Positions 1-7,460 of a stretch of DNA of 64,000 nucleotides are shown here, in pieces. Where the stretch lies: the NCBI GenBank assembly GCA_046598415.1, contig JBKJIG010000084.1, forward strand, positions 124,001-188,000, in the 5' to 3' direction. How positions within the stretch are numbered: the first letter of the stretch is position 1; each line of letters opens with the position of its first letter. The translations under genes were made by a program, and so were the position numbers. The DNA comes from VFJZ01 sp046598415. GTDB taxonomy: Bacteria > Actinomycetota > Thermoleophilia > Gaiellales > F1-60-MAGs149. Below the pieces are notes generated by a model that saw only the letters and a list, made by a program, of their open reading frames with translations, had not been told where the DNA came from and did not search any database.

Positions 1-54
1 CCGCGGCTGAAACGCGGCGAGCGGCAGCACCCGGGGATCGACGGGGGCGGTCAC
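1..54 (-). CDS. 5' end of an unidentified gene, cut by the window edge
   Basis: Eighteen codons are visible, beginning with a GTG at 54-52 that overlaps the TGA stop of the upstream acetyltransferase gene (GTGA, four-base overlap). The reading VTAPVDPRVLPLAAFQPR stays open to the edge. The tight overlap and open frame suggest a co-transcribed downstream gene. Too little is present to name a family. Confidence 0.45.
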   Translation of the reverse strand, partial: MTAPVDPRVLPLAAFQPR

Positions 55-464
55 TTGCGCTCGAGGAACCGGGCGTCCGGTTCCGCGAAGCCGAACTGCC
101 GGTACAGCGGGTGCATGTCGCGCGTGTGCAGCATCCAGCGCAGCGGCGCCAGTTGCGGGTCACCGTTCACGGCCGACTCGACCAGCGCGCGTCCGAGGCC
201 GCGGCCGCGGTGCTCCGGGAGCACGTACACGTCGGCCAGGTAGCAGGTGGTGTGGCGATCGGAGAGCACCCGCGCGTACCCGATCTGCGCGCCGTCGCCG
301 TAGACGCCCACCACCCGCGCCGACGTGTGGTCGATATCCGCGACCACGTCGTACGGGCGCCCGACGGCCCAGTAGGCCTGCGTCAGGTAGGCGTGGACGG
401 CGACGACGTCGATGCGCTCGCGGTCGTCGTCCACCTCGTAGCCGCCACCGAGGTCGAGGCGCAT
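51..464 (-). CDS. GNAT family N-acetyltransferase
   Basis: A 137-residue single-domain protein with the acetyl-CoA pyrophosphate-binding loop of the GNAT fold. Residues 81-95 contain VLPEHRGRGLGRALV, which holds the R-x-x-G-x-G signature (R86 to G91). The strand before it (YLADVYV) and the late aromatic pair LYRQFGF near the C-terminus are also typical. The substrate cannot be read from the sequence. The gene starts four bases after the cystathionine lyase/synthase stop and overlaps the next gene by four bases, so it belongs to the minus-strand transsulfuration operon. A role in acetylating an amino acid or a toxic analogue is only a guess. Confidence 0.85.
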   Translation of the reverse strand: MRLDLGGGYEVDDDRERIDVVAVHAYLTQAYWAVGRPYDVVADIDHTSARVVGVYGDGAQIGYARVLSDRHTTCYLADVYVLPEHRGRGLGRALVESAVNGDPQLAPLRWMLHTRDMHPLYRQFGFAEPDARFLERK

Positions 465-468
465 CCCG

Positions 469-1614
469 CTAGCCTCTTGCCGCCGCCGCCAGCATGCGTT
501 CGAGATCGGCCAGCAGGTCGTCGGCGTGCTCGATGCCGACCGACAGGCGGATCAGGTCGTCGGGCACCTCGAAGCCCGAGCCGTCGAGCGACGCGTGCGT
601 CATCGCCCCGGGATGCTCGACCAGGCTCTCGACGCCGCCGAGGCTCTCGCCCAGCGACCAGATGCCGGTCTCCCGCAGGGCCGCGTCGGCTGCCGCGCGG
701 CCGCCGTGGACGCGGAACGAGATCATGCCGCCGAAGTCGCGCATCTGCCGCGCCGCCACGGCGTGGTTCGGATGCGTCTCGAGGCCCGGGTACAGCACCT
801 CGGCCACGGCGGCGGCGCCGGCCAGGTAGGTGGCGATGCGGCCGGCGTTCGCGCAGTGCTCGCGCATCCGGATGGCCAGCGTCTTCGCGCCCCGCAGGGT
901 GAGGAAGCAGTCGACCGGCCCGGGCACCGACCCGATCGAGTTCTGCAGGAACACGAGCGCCTCGTGGCGGGCCGCGTCGCTGGTGATCGCGATGCCGCCG
1001 ACGGCGTCGGAGTGACCGCCGATGTACTTGGTGGTCGAGTGCACGACGATGTCGGCGCCGAGCGCCAGCGGCTCCTGCAGGTACGGGGACGCGAAGGTGT
1101 TGTCGACGACCACCACGGCACCGACCGAGTGCGCCCGCTCGGCGATGGCGGCGATGTCGACGATCTTCAGCAGCGGGTTGGTGGGCGTCTCGACCCAGAC
1201 CACGCCCGGCCCGCGCGTGAGCGCGTTCTCGACCGTCTCGAGGTCGGACAGGTCGGCGTACTCGAACGTGTAGCCCTGCGGCTCGAGGATCTTGGAGAAC
1301 AGCCGGTAGGTGCCGCCGTACACGTCGTTCATCGCCAGCGTCCGCGTGCCCGGCCGGAACGTCCCGAGGATGGCCGAGATGGCCGCCATGCCGGACGAGA
1401 AGGAGACGCCGTGCGCGCCGCCCTCGAGCGCCGCGAGGCACTCTTGCAGCGCCGTCCGCGTCGGGTTGACGGTGCGCGCGTAGTCGTGGCCGGAGCGCAT
1501 CTGGCCGACGCCGTCCTGCACGTACGTCGAGGTCTGGAAGATCGGCACGTTCACCGAGCCGGTCACCTGCTCGGGCTCCTGGCCGGCGTGGATCGCGCGG
1601 GTCTCGAACTCCAT
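469..1614 (-). CDS. Cystathionine gamma-lyase / gamma-synthase family PLP enzyme
   Basis: A 381-residue Cys/Met-metabolism PLP enzyme of normal family length. The Schiff-base lysine is K196 in HSTTKYIGGHSD. The cofactor-binding patches SFSSGMAAI, WVETPTNP and DNTFASPYL are all present. The family includes cystathionine gamma-synthase, gamma-lyase and O-acetylhomoserine sulfhydrylase, which motifs alone do not separate. Its ATG (1614-1612) overlaps the cystathionine beta-synthase stop by one base. That pairing favours gamma-lyase, with the two enzymes turning homocysteine and serine into cysteine by reverse transsulfuration. An alternative TTG lies one codon upstream, but the ATG gives the standard TGATG coupling. 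Confidence 0.88.
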   Translation of the reverse strand: MEFETRAIHAGQEPEQVTGSVNVPIFQTSTYVQDGVGQMRSGHDYARTVNPTRTALQECLAALEGGAHGVSFSSGMAAISAILGTFRPGTRTLAMNDVYGGTYRLFSKILEPQGYTFEYADLSDLETVENALTRGPGVVWVETPTNPLLKIVDIAAIAERAHSVGAVVVVDNTFASPYLQEPLALGADIVVHSTTKYIGGHSDAVGGIAITSDAARHEALVFLQNSIGSVPGPVDCFLTLRGAKTLAIRMREHCANAGRIATYLAGAAAVAEVLYPGLETHPNHAVAARQMRDFGGMISFRVHGGRAAADAALRETGIWSLGESLGGVESLVEHPGAMTHASLDGSGFEVPDDLIRLSVGIEHADDLLADLERMLAAAARG

Positions 1615-3005
1615 CAACGGGCTCGCGCGAGGTAGTCGAGCAGGTCGGAGCGCGTCAGCACGCCCACCGGCACGCCGCCGTCGGCGACGACCACGGCGGG
1701 TCGTTCCTGCAGGTCGCGGTAGACGGCGTCGACGGCGTCGGTGCTGCGCACGATCGACAGCGGCGGCGCCATCAGCGTCGACACCTCGACGTTCAGCGCG
1801 TCGTGGTCCTTGAAGACGTGGTCGAGCAGGTCGCGCTCGTGGATGGCGCCCACCAGGTCACCGAGGTCGAACGCCTGGCCGGTTCCGTTCTGGCGCCGGA
1901 TCACGGGCAGCTGCGAGATGCCGAACTGCTGCAGCAGCGCGATCGCCTCCGACACGCGCTGGTCGGAGCCGACGGCGACGAACGCCGGCACCTCCTCGCC
2001 GCCGGTCGTCTTGGCACGCAGCACCTGGGCGATCGACGGCCCCTCGCCGACCCGCTCCAGGAAGCCGTGCTCGATCATCCAGGCGTCGTCGAACACCTTG
2101 GACAGGTACGGCCGGCCGCCGTCGGGCAGGATCACGAGCACGTTCTTGTCGGGGTCGGTCTCGCGGCACACCTGGATCGCGGCGTGGAGCGCCAGGCCGG
2201 CCGAGCCGCCCACCAGCACGCCCTCCTCGCGCGCCAGCCGGCGTGCGGCCAGGAAGGCGTTGCGGTCGGAGACCGTGATCCAGCGGTCGATGGAGGCCGG
2301 GTCGAACGTGGTCGGCCAGAAGTCCTCGCCGACGCCCTCGGTCAGGTACGGCCGGATGTCGGGCGAGTTGTAGATCGACCCCTCGGGGTCGGCTCCGACC
2401 ACCTCGAGCGACGGCAGCTGCTCGCGCAGGTAGCGGGTCAGGCCGGTCACGGTGCCGCCGGTGCCGACGCCGGCGACGAGCACGTGCAGGTCGTCACCCA
2501 TCTGCTCGTAGATCTCGGGCCCGGTCTGCTCGTAGTGCGTGCGCGGGTTGTTCTGGTTCGAGTACTGGTCGGGCTTCCAGGCGCCGGGGATCTCCTCGGC
2601 CAGCCGGTTCGAGACCGAGTAGTAGGAGGCGGGGTCGTCGGGCTCGACGTTCGTCGGGCACACCACGACCTCGGCGCCGAAGGCGCGCAGCAGCGCGATC
2701 TTCTCGCGCGACATCTTGTCGGGCATCACGAACACGCAGCGGTAGCCGCGCTGGGCCGCGATCATCGCGAGGCCGACGCCGGTGTTGCCCGAGGTCGGCT
2801 CGACGATGGTGCCGCCGGGCTTCAGCAGCCCCTCGCGCTCGGCCGCGTCGATCATCGGCCCCGCGATGCGGTCCTTGATCGACCCGCCCGGGTTCATGTA
2901 CTCGAGCTTGGCGAGCAGCGTCGCCCCACCCGCCGGCTGCACGTGGGGAAAGCGGACGATCGGCGTGCGTCCGATCAGGTCCGTGACGGTCGGATACTCG
3001 CGCAT
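1614..3005 (-). CDS. Cystathionine beta-synthase with C-terminal CBS domain pair
   Basis: A 463-residue fold-type II PLP enzyme that condenses serine with homocysteine, or O-acetylserine with sulfide in related enzymes. The PLP lysine is K44 in NPGGSIKDR, and the phosphate-binding loop TSGNTG lies at residues 71-76. Residues 1 to about 320 form the catalytic core. Residues from about 335 to the end form two CBS motifs, with the second ending in GVPVGVLTRSDLLDYL. Plain cysteine synthases of about 310 residues lack the CBS pair, so cystathionine beta-synthase is the better call. The CBS pair probably binds an adenosyl ligand such as SAM. It is the first gene of the operon and has a TAGGAT box six bases before its ATG with no Shine-Dalgarno sequence, suggesting a leaderless mRNA. 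Confidence 0.9.
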   Translation of the reverse strand: MREYPTVTDLIGRTPIVRFPHVQPAGGATLLAKLEYMNPGGSIKDRIAGPMIDAAEREGLLKPGGTIVEPTSGNTGVGLAMIAAQRGYRCVFVMPDKMSREKIALLRAFGAEVVVCPTNVEPDDPASYYSVSNRLAEEIPGAWKPDQYSNQNNPRTHYEQTGPEIYEQMGDDLHVLVAGVGTGGTVTGLTRYLREQLPSLEVVGADPEGSIYNSPDIRPYLTEGVGEDFWPTTFDPASIDRWITVSDRNAFLAARRLAREEGVLVGGSAGLALHAAIQVCRETDPDKNVLVILPDGGRPYLSKVFDDAWMIEHGFLERVGEGPSIAQVLRAKTTGGEEVPAFVAVGSDQRVSEAIALLQQFGISQLPVIRRQNGTGQAFDLGDLVGAIHERDLLDHVFKDHDALNVEVSTLMAPPLSIVRSTDAVDAVYRDLQERPAVVVADGGVPVGVLTRSDLLDYLARAR

Positions 3006-3011
3006 GGCGGC

Positions 3012-3017
3012 ATCCTA
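3012..3017 (-). promoter_or_regulatory. Candidate -10 box (TAGGAT) of the transsulfuration operon
   Basis: On the minus strand TAGGAT is followed by six bases and then the ATG of the cystathionine beta-synthase gene at 3005. The spacing puts transcription start at or next to the start codon, so the message would be leaderless. No clear -35 hexamer was found. Confidence 0.5.
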
Positions 3018-3046
3018 ACGGTCGTCCGCGAGTGGAGCTGAAGCCG

Positions 3047-3658
3047 CTACGCGTCCCGCTCGGCGCGGCGCGCGTGGGACAGCGCCCGCAGGAAGGCGCG
3101 GACGCCCGCCTCGGTAAGCGAGGTGGCGACGCCCTCGGCCGTATGGTGCCGGCCGCCGACGGCGACGGTGACGTGCGCCTCGGCGAGCGCGTCGGCGCCC
3201 GTCGACAGCGACTCGATCGAGAAGGCGACCAGCCGCGCCTCGATGGCCAGCGCGGCGACGACGGCGCGCAGCGCGGCGTCGATCGGACCGTCGCCCTGCG
3301 CCTCGGCCGTGAGCGGAATCTCCATGCCGCGCTCGAGCAGCTCCACCTGCGCCCAGGCCGGCTCGCCGGTGCGCGTGCGCGTCGCCATGCGCAGCAACTG
3401 GTACTGCTCGGCGACGGCGCGGAGGCGATCGTTGAGGAGCGCCTCGAGGTCGGCCATCGTCACCTGCGACTTGGCCTCGGCCAGCTCGCGAAAGGCGTCC
3501 CAGGCGTTCTCGGCCTCGAGCGGCGACAGGCCGACGTGGCCGAGCCGCGCCAGCGAGTCGTCGAAGTCGCCGCGCGTCGAGGCGCGATCCAGCGCGCGGC
3601 CGCCGCGGGTGGGGCGGGCGAGGCCGGGAGCGAGCTGGGGGTCCGTGGGGTCCGTCAT
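3047..3658 (-). CDS. Stand-alone 2-isopropylmalate synthase C-terminal (regulatory) domain protein
   Basis: A 203-residue protein matching only the C-terminal part of LeuA-type enzymes. Residues about 35-78 resemble the linker subdomain (FRELAEAKSQVTMADLEALL). Residues about 100-200 resemble the leucine-binding LeuA dimerisation domain, with GDGPIDAA at 122-129 and SIESLSTGADALAE at 147-160. The TIM-barrel catalytic domain is absent, and the window holds no fragment of it upstream. In full-length enzymes this domain dimerises and mediates leucine feedback inhibition. The product could regulate an isopropylmalate or citramalate synthase in trans, or be a diverged remnant. The frame is intact and codon usage matches the neighbours, so decay is not evident. 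It lies alone between the transsulfuration operon and tRNA-Met. Confidence 0.72.
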   Translation of the reverse strand: MTDPTDPQLAPGLARPTRGGRALDRASTRGDFDDSLARLGHVGLSPLEAENAWDAFRELAEAKSQVTMADLEALLNDRLRAVAEQYQLLRMATRTRTGEPAWAQVELLERGMEIPLTAEAQGDGPIDAALRAVVAALAIEARLVAFSIESLSTGADALAEAHVTVAVGGRHHTAEGVATSLTEAGVRAFLRALSHARRAERDA

Positions 3659-3663
3659 TGCGT

Positions 3664-3669
3664 TACGAT
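3664..3669 (+). promoter_or_regulatory. Candidate -10 box (TACGAT) for tRNA-Met
   Basis: TACGAT ends 11 bases before the first base of the tRNA, leaving room for a short 5' leader removed by RNase P. It lies just upstream of the divergent LeuA-domain gene start. No convincing -35 was found. Confidence 0.45.
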
Positions 3670-3680
3670 CAGAGCGGTCT

Positions 3681-3754
3681 GGCGGCGTAGCTCAGTTGGT
3701 TAGAGCAGCGGAATCATAATCCGCGTGTCCGGGGTTCGAGTCCCTGCGCCGCTA
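3681..3754 (+). tRNA. tRNA-Met (anticodon CAT), probably elongator
   Basis: A complete cloverleaf of 74 bases can be drawn. The acceptor arms are GGCGGCG and CGCCGCT with a G1-U72 wobble. The D stem is GCTC/GAGC, and the anticodon stem GCGGA/TCCGC encloses the loop ATCATAA. The T arm is CGGGG-TTCGAGT-CCCTG, with discriminator A73. CCA is not encoded. Initiator tRNAs have a mismatched 1-72 pair and GC-rich anticodon stem features not seen here. The G1-U72 pair resembles actinobacterial elongator tRNA-Met. A tRNA-Ile2 with a lysidine-modified CAT anticodon is a less likely alternative. Confidence 0.93.
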
Positions 3755-3916
3755 CTGGGGTGCCCTTCGACCGTTCCACGGTTCGGAGCCGAGCAGGCTT
3801 GGCGACGCTCTCGGGGCGCTCGGGTAGTGTCCCGATCGCCGGACGAGCGGGCGTCAGGCAGGCACCGGCTTCCGCAGCGGGCGGAGGTTGGTCCGGCGCC
3901 GGTGGGCGTCCGCCGC

Positions 3917-5119
3917 TCATGGCGCGCCGGCCCGCGCGCGTGCGGCTTGCCGCACCAGATGGTCGCGCTCGGCCACGTCCGTGGCGCGACGGGCGGCAGC
4001 CGCATACGCCGCCCCGGCGGCCGGCAGATCGCCGTCCAGCTCGTGCAGGTAGCCGCGGGCCGCATGCCAGCGGTGGCGGTCGCCGAGCACCTCGCGCAGC
4101 CGGTCGGTCTCCCGCAGCCCGGCGGCGGCGCCGAGCGCGTGGCCGACCGCGACGGCGCGGCCCAGCATGGCGGCGGGGTCCTGGTGCACCGGATCGCCGG
4201 TGAGAGCGACCAGGTCGTCGTACCAGGCGAGGACCTGGCGCCAGTCGGTCTCCGCGGCGCTTGCCGCGTCGTCGTGGAGGGCGGCGATGGCGGCCTCGAT
4301 CTGGTAGCGGCCGGGGCGCTCCAGCGCCAGTGCCGACTGCAGGACGCGCACTCCCTCGGCGATCTTGCCGGTGTCCCACAGACCGCGGTCCTGCCGGTCG
4401 AGCGTGACGATGCGACTCGCCGGGTCGAGTCGTGCCGGGACGCGCGCGTGGTTGAGGAGCATCAGCGCGAGCAGTCCGCGCGCCTCCGGTTCGTCGGTGG
4501 CGAGGGTGAGCTGGCGGGCAAGCCGGATCGCCTCGCCGGCCAGGTCCACCCGGCCCGCGTGGCCGGCCGTGTAGACCAGGTACAGCACGCGCAGCACGAC
4601 GGCGAGGTCGCCGGGCTGGTCGAGGCGGCGCCCCTGCAGGGCGCGCTTGGCGCGGCTGATCCGCTGCGCCATCGTCGCCTCCGGCACGTAGAAGGCGTCC
4701 GCGATCTCGCGGGTCGTGAGGCCGCCGACGGCGCGCAGGGTCAACGCCACCTGTGGGGCGGGCGCGAGGTCGGGGTGGCAGCAGCAGAACAGCAGGAAGA
4801 GGGTGTCGTCGCCCTGCTCGGTGGCGGCCGGCGGCGGCTCGGCGGACGTCGCCTCCTCGCGCCGGTAGCGAGCGGCCTCGCTGCGGCGGGCGTCGACGAG
4901 CCGGCGGGCCGCGACCGTGGTCAGCCACGCGCGCGGGTCGCGCGGCGGGTGCTCGGGCCACACCCGCAGCGCCTCCAGAAGCGCCTCCTGCAACGCGTCC
5001 TCAGCAGCATCGAAGTCCTCGCCGCGCCGGACCAGGCCCGCGAGCACCTGAGGAATGAGGTCCCGCCCGAACCCGCGCAGCGCGCCCGCGTCCAGCCGTC
5101 GCGTCGGCTCGTCGATCAC
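3917..5119 (-). CDS. ECF42-type (SigI-like, DUF6596) RNA polymerase sigma factor
   Basis: A 400-residue protein. Sigma region 2 lies near residues 15-80 (EDALQEALLEALRVWPE, PRAWLTTVAARRLVDARR). Region 4 lies near 115-165 (GLTTREIADAFYVPEATMAQ, then RISRAKRAL). A helical, TPR-like C-terminal half follows, including a GLLALMLLNHAR segment. The extension makes it twice the length of ordinary ECF factors and is the hallmark of the ECF42 group. Members of that group are known to sit beside DGPF/YCII genes, exactly as here. The GTG start (5119-5117) overlaps the stop of the DGPF gene by four bases, so the two are translationally coupled. The target regulon is unknown apart from probable autoregulation. 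No anti-sigma gene is adjacent. Confidence 0.88.
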   Translation of the reverse strand: MIDEPTRRLDAGALRGFGRDLIPQVLAGLVRRGEDFDAAEDALQEALLEALRVWPEHPPRDPRAWLTTVAARRLVDARRSEAARYRREEATSAEPPPAATEQGDDTLFLLFCCCHPDLAPAPQVALTLRAVGGLTTREIADAFYVPEATMAQRISRAKRALQGRRLDQPGDLAVVLRVLYLVYTAGHAGRVDLAGEAIRLARQLTLATDEPEARGLLALMLLNHARVPARLDPASRIVTLDRQDRGLWDTGKIAEGVRVLQSALALERPGRYQIEAAIAALHDDAASAAETDWRQVLAWYDDLVALTGDPVHQDPAAMLGRAVAVGHALGAAAGLRETDRLREVLGDRHRWHAARGYLHELDGDLPAAGAAYAAAARRATDVAERDHLVRQAARARAGAP

Positions 5120-5535
5120 GCCGAGTCCGTCGTCCGAGGGCGCTCCCACATGACCTCCCGGACGTCGATCCACTCGTACAGCGGCTCCCCGCCCGGACCG
5201 GGCTCGGAGGAGACGTAGGCCGCGAGCTCGACCGCGCGCTCGTGCGAATCGACGTCGATCATCCACCAGCCGGCGACCAGGTCGCTGGTCTCGGGATGCG
5301 GACCGTCGGTGGTGACCGGCGCGGCGTCCGGGCCGCCGTAGCGCACCCATGTCTGCGCAGGCGCGAGCGCCCGCGCGTCGACGAACTCGCCGTTCTCCTC
5401 CAGCAGCGCGCTGACGTGATGCTGAAAGGCCATGTGCGCCTCCACGTCCTCCGGGGCCCACTGGTCCATCGGGGGGAAGGGATGGTGCGGCTCCGGGCCG
5501 CCGCGGTAGTGCTTGAGGAGCAGGTACTTCGGCAT
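5116..5535 (-). CDS. YCII/DGPF-domain protein partner of the ECF42 sigma factor
   Basis: A 139-residue alpha/beta protein starting MPKYLLLKHYRGG. The central DGP stretch (TTDGPHPETSDLVAGWWMID) and the following helix (SHERAVELAAYV) match the DGPF/YCII-related family. Its biochemical role is not established; family members co-occur with ECF41/ECF42 sigma factors. The ATG at 5535 is preceded by AGGAGA at good spacing, so this transcript, unlike many in the window, has a conventional ribosome binding site. Its stop overlaps the sigma factor GTG by four bases. Confidence 0.85.
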   Translation of the reverse strand: MPKYLLLKHYRGGPEPHHPFPPMDQWAPEDVEAHMAFQHHVSALLEENGEFVDARALAPAQTWVRYGGPDAAPVTTDGPHPETSDLVAGWWMIDVDSHERAVELAAYVSSEPGPGGEPLYEWIDVREVMWERPRTTDSA

Positions 5536-5586
5536 GGTGGTCTCCTGGTGTCGCGGGCCGCGCCTCTCGTGGCCCTTTGCCTGGGG

Positions 5587-5613
5587 AGCGGAGCGGATCG
5601 GAGCGTCTCGACA
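5587..5613 (-). promoter_or_regulatory. Candidate ECF42-dependent promoter (TGTCGA ... CGCT)
   Basis: In the divergent gap upstream of the DGPF gene the minus strand carries TGTCGA (5613-5608), then 17 bases, then CGCT (5590-5587). TGTCGA is recalled as the -35 motif of ECF42 promoters; the -10 match is imperfect. If real, it would give autoregulation of the DGPF-sigma operon. Confidence 0.35.
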
Positions 5614-5688
5614 TGGAACCACAACCCCGCTCCCAGAACTTCGCGCCCGAATCCCCAGGCGATGTCCGGCCGTCGTGGCGCCGGTCGG

Positions 5689-5694
5689 TAGGAT
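5689..5694 (+). promoter_or_regulatory. Candidate -10 box (TAGGAT) of the cupin gene
   Basis: TAGGAT is followed by seven bases and then the ATG at 5702. There is no Shine-Dalgarno sequence, consistent with a leaderless transcript. Confidence 0.5.
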
Positions 5695-5701
5695 CGCGGC
5701 C

Positions 5702-6103
5702 ATGCCGTTCACCCACGGGAATCTCAAGCAGGATCTCGAGGACGTCGGATCGAACTTCGCCGGCGCGCCGGACCTGGAGTTCCGCATGGCGACTCAGGCC
5801 CTCGAGCTCGAGCAGTCCGGCCTGAGCTACCAGCGCGTCCCGCCCGGCCATCGCTTCCCCTACGGTCACACGCACCGGCAGCAGGAGGAGGTGTACGTGG
5901 TCGTGCGCGGGAGCGGGCGGATGAAGCTCGACGACGCGATCGTCGAGCTCGAGGAGTGGGACGTGGTGCGCGTGCCGCCCGGCACGTGGCGCGGCTACGA
6001 GGCCGGGACGGAGGGCCTGGAGATGATCGTCATCGGCGCGCCCAATCTCGGCGAGACGCAGCGCGACGACGTCGAGGGCCGGCGCGGCTGGTGGGCTGAC
6101 TAG
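5702..6103 (+). CDS. Small single-domain cupin protein
   Basis: A 133-residue protein consisting of one conserved cupin barrel. Motif 1 reads GHTHRQQEEVYVVVRGSG with metal ligands H56, H58 and E62/E63, and G70 closing the motif. Motif 2 is DVVRVPPGTWRGYEA near residues 87-101, but the usual final histidine ligand is not obvious, so metal binding may use three ligands. Function cannot be assigned beyond a possible metal-dependent sugar- or acid-binding or modifying role. It is divergent from the DGPF-sigma pair and is followed by a perfect 20-base palindrome. Confidence 0.8.
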   Translation: MPFTHGNLKQDLEDVGSNFAGAPDLEFRMATQALELEQSGLSYQRVPPGHRFPYGHTHRQQEEVYVVVRGSGRMKLDDAIVELEEWDVVRVPPGTWRGYEAGTEGLEMIVIGAPNLGETQRDDVEGRRGWWAD

Positions 6104-6115
6104 CGCCCGCCGGGA

Positions 6116-6135
6116 CCCGTGCAGCGCTGCACGGG
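6116..6135 (+). repeat. Perfect 20-base palindrome, terminator or operator
   Basis: CCCGTGCAGC is followed directly by its reverse complement GCTGCACGGG. It lies 13 bases after the cupin stop and 36 bases before the aminopeptidase start. As RNA it would form an eight-pair stem with a GCGC loop, but no U-tract follows. It could end the cupin message or be a dimeric repressor site for the aminopeptidase gene. Confidence 0.5.
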
Positions 6136-6171
6136 CGACGACGCGCGGTCGGATCACCTACTACTTCCCCC

Positions 6172-7374
6172 GTGAACGACCGACTCGAGCGGTACGCGGA
6201 ACTGGTCGTCCGCGTCGGAGCGAACGTGCAGCCCGGCCAGGAGGTCGTCGTCATCGGCCAGGTCGAGCACGCGGAGACCTTCCGGGCGCTGGCGTGGGCC
6301 TCGTACCGGGCCGGGGCGCGCCGGGTCACGCCGTGGTACGGCGACCAGGTCGTCCGCAAGGCCCTGATCGAGCACGGGCCGGCCGACGTGCCCGGCACCC
6401 CCGATCACCTGCTGCGCTGGGTCGAGGGCTGGACCGAGCAGGTCGCGGTCCTGAACATCGCCGGCGATCCGCATCCGGGGCTGTTCGACGACCTCGACCA
6501 GGCGCGCGTCGCCGCGACCGAGCCGCACGACCTGCGCGCGGTCTACATCCCGAAGGTCGTGTCGGGCGTCGTCAACTGGGTGATCGCGTCCTCGGCCACT
6601 CCGGCGTGGGCCGAGCGCGTGCTCGGCACGCCCGACGTCGACGGCCTCTGGGAGCTGATCGCGGCCACCACGCGCCTCGACGAACCGGACCCGGTGGCGG
6701 CATGGCGCGAGCACTGTGCGCGCCTCGAGGTGCGGGCCGCGACGCTGAACGGCCTCGCGCTCGACGCCGTGCGCTTCCGCGGCCCCGGCACCGATCTCGT
6801 CGTCGGGCTGATACCGGAGGCGGAGTGGGGCGGCGGCGCGACGCGGACGACCGGCGGCATCGACATCGTCCCGAACCTTCCGACGGAGGAGGTGTTCACG
6901 TCGCCCGACTGGCGCCGCACCGAGGGCACCGTGCGCTCGACGATGCCGCTGGTGGTGGGCGGCACGACCATGACGGGCCTCGAGATGCGCTTCGAGGGCG
7001 GGCGGATCGTCGGCCTGCAGGCGACGACGGGGCGCGAGGTGGTCGCCGCCGACATCGCCATCGACGAGCAGGCGCCGTTCCTGGGCGAGGTGGCGCTGGT
7101 CGACGGCGACTCGGCCGTCGGCCGCACCGGGCGCATCTTCTACAACACGCGGTTCGACGAGAACGCGACCAGCCACATCGCCTACGGTGCCGGCATCGAG
7201 AACGCGCTGCCGGCGCTCGCGGGCAGCCCCCGGGAGGCCTGGCTGGAGGCCGGCGTGAACCAGTCCGGCACCCACATCGACTTCATGATCGGTGGCCCGG
7301 GCGTCGACGTCGACGGCATCCGCCGCGACGGCTCGGTGGTGCCCGTGATCCGCGCGGACCGCTTCGTTCTCTGA
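6172..7374 (+). CDS. M29 family metallo-aminopeptidase
   Basis: A 400-residue protein of the thermophilic aminopeptidase T/AmpS family, which removes N-terminal residues using a cocatalytic metal pair. Family landmarks are seen in order. NLPTEEVFTSPD near residue 235 contains the first metal-binding glutamates. NTRFDENATSHIAYG near 325 and SGTHIDFMIGG near 366 carry the remaining His/Asp ligands. The N-terminal Rossmann-like domain (VQPGQEVVVIGQVEHAETFR) is also typical. Length is normal. The GTG at 6172 has no clear Shine-Dalgarno sequence. It probably acts in cytosolic peptide turnover. Confidence 0.9.
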   Translation: MNDRLERYAELVVRVGANVQPGQEVVVIGQVEHAETFRALAWASYRAGARRVTPWYGDQVVRKALIEHGPADVPGTPDHLLRWVEGWTEQVAVLNIAGDPHPGLFDDLDQARVAATEPHDLRAVYIPKVVSGVVNWVIASSATPAWAERVLGTPDVDGLWELIAATTRLDEPDPVAAWREHCARLEVRAATLNGLALDAVRFRGPGTDLVVGLIPEAEWGGGATRTTGGIDIVPNLPTEEVFTSPDWRRTEGTVRSTMPLVVGGTTMTGLEMRFEGGRIVGLQATTGREVVAADIAIDEQAPFLGEVALVDGDSAVGRTGRIFYNTRFDENATSHIAYGAGIENALPALAGSPREAWLEAGVNQSGTHIDFMIGGPGVDVDGIRRDGSVVPVIRADRFVL

Positions 7375-7460
7375 TCGCGGCGCGTTTCGACCGGCAGGCC
7401 TCGCGTCGAATCACCCATTCGGGTGGTCACTCGTACCGCTTTTCGGGCGAAGTTAGCTCT

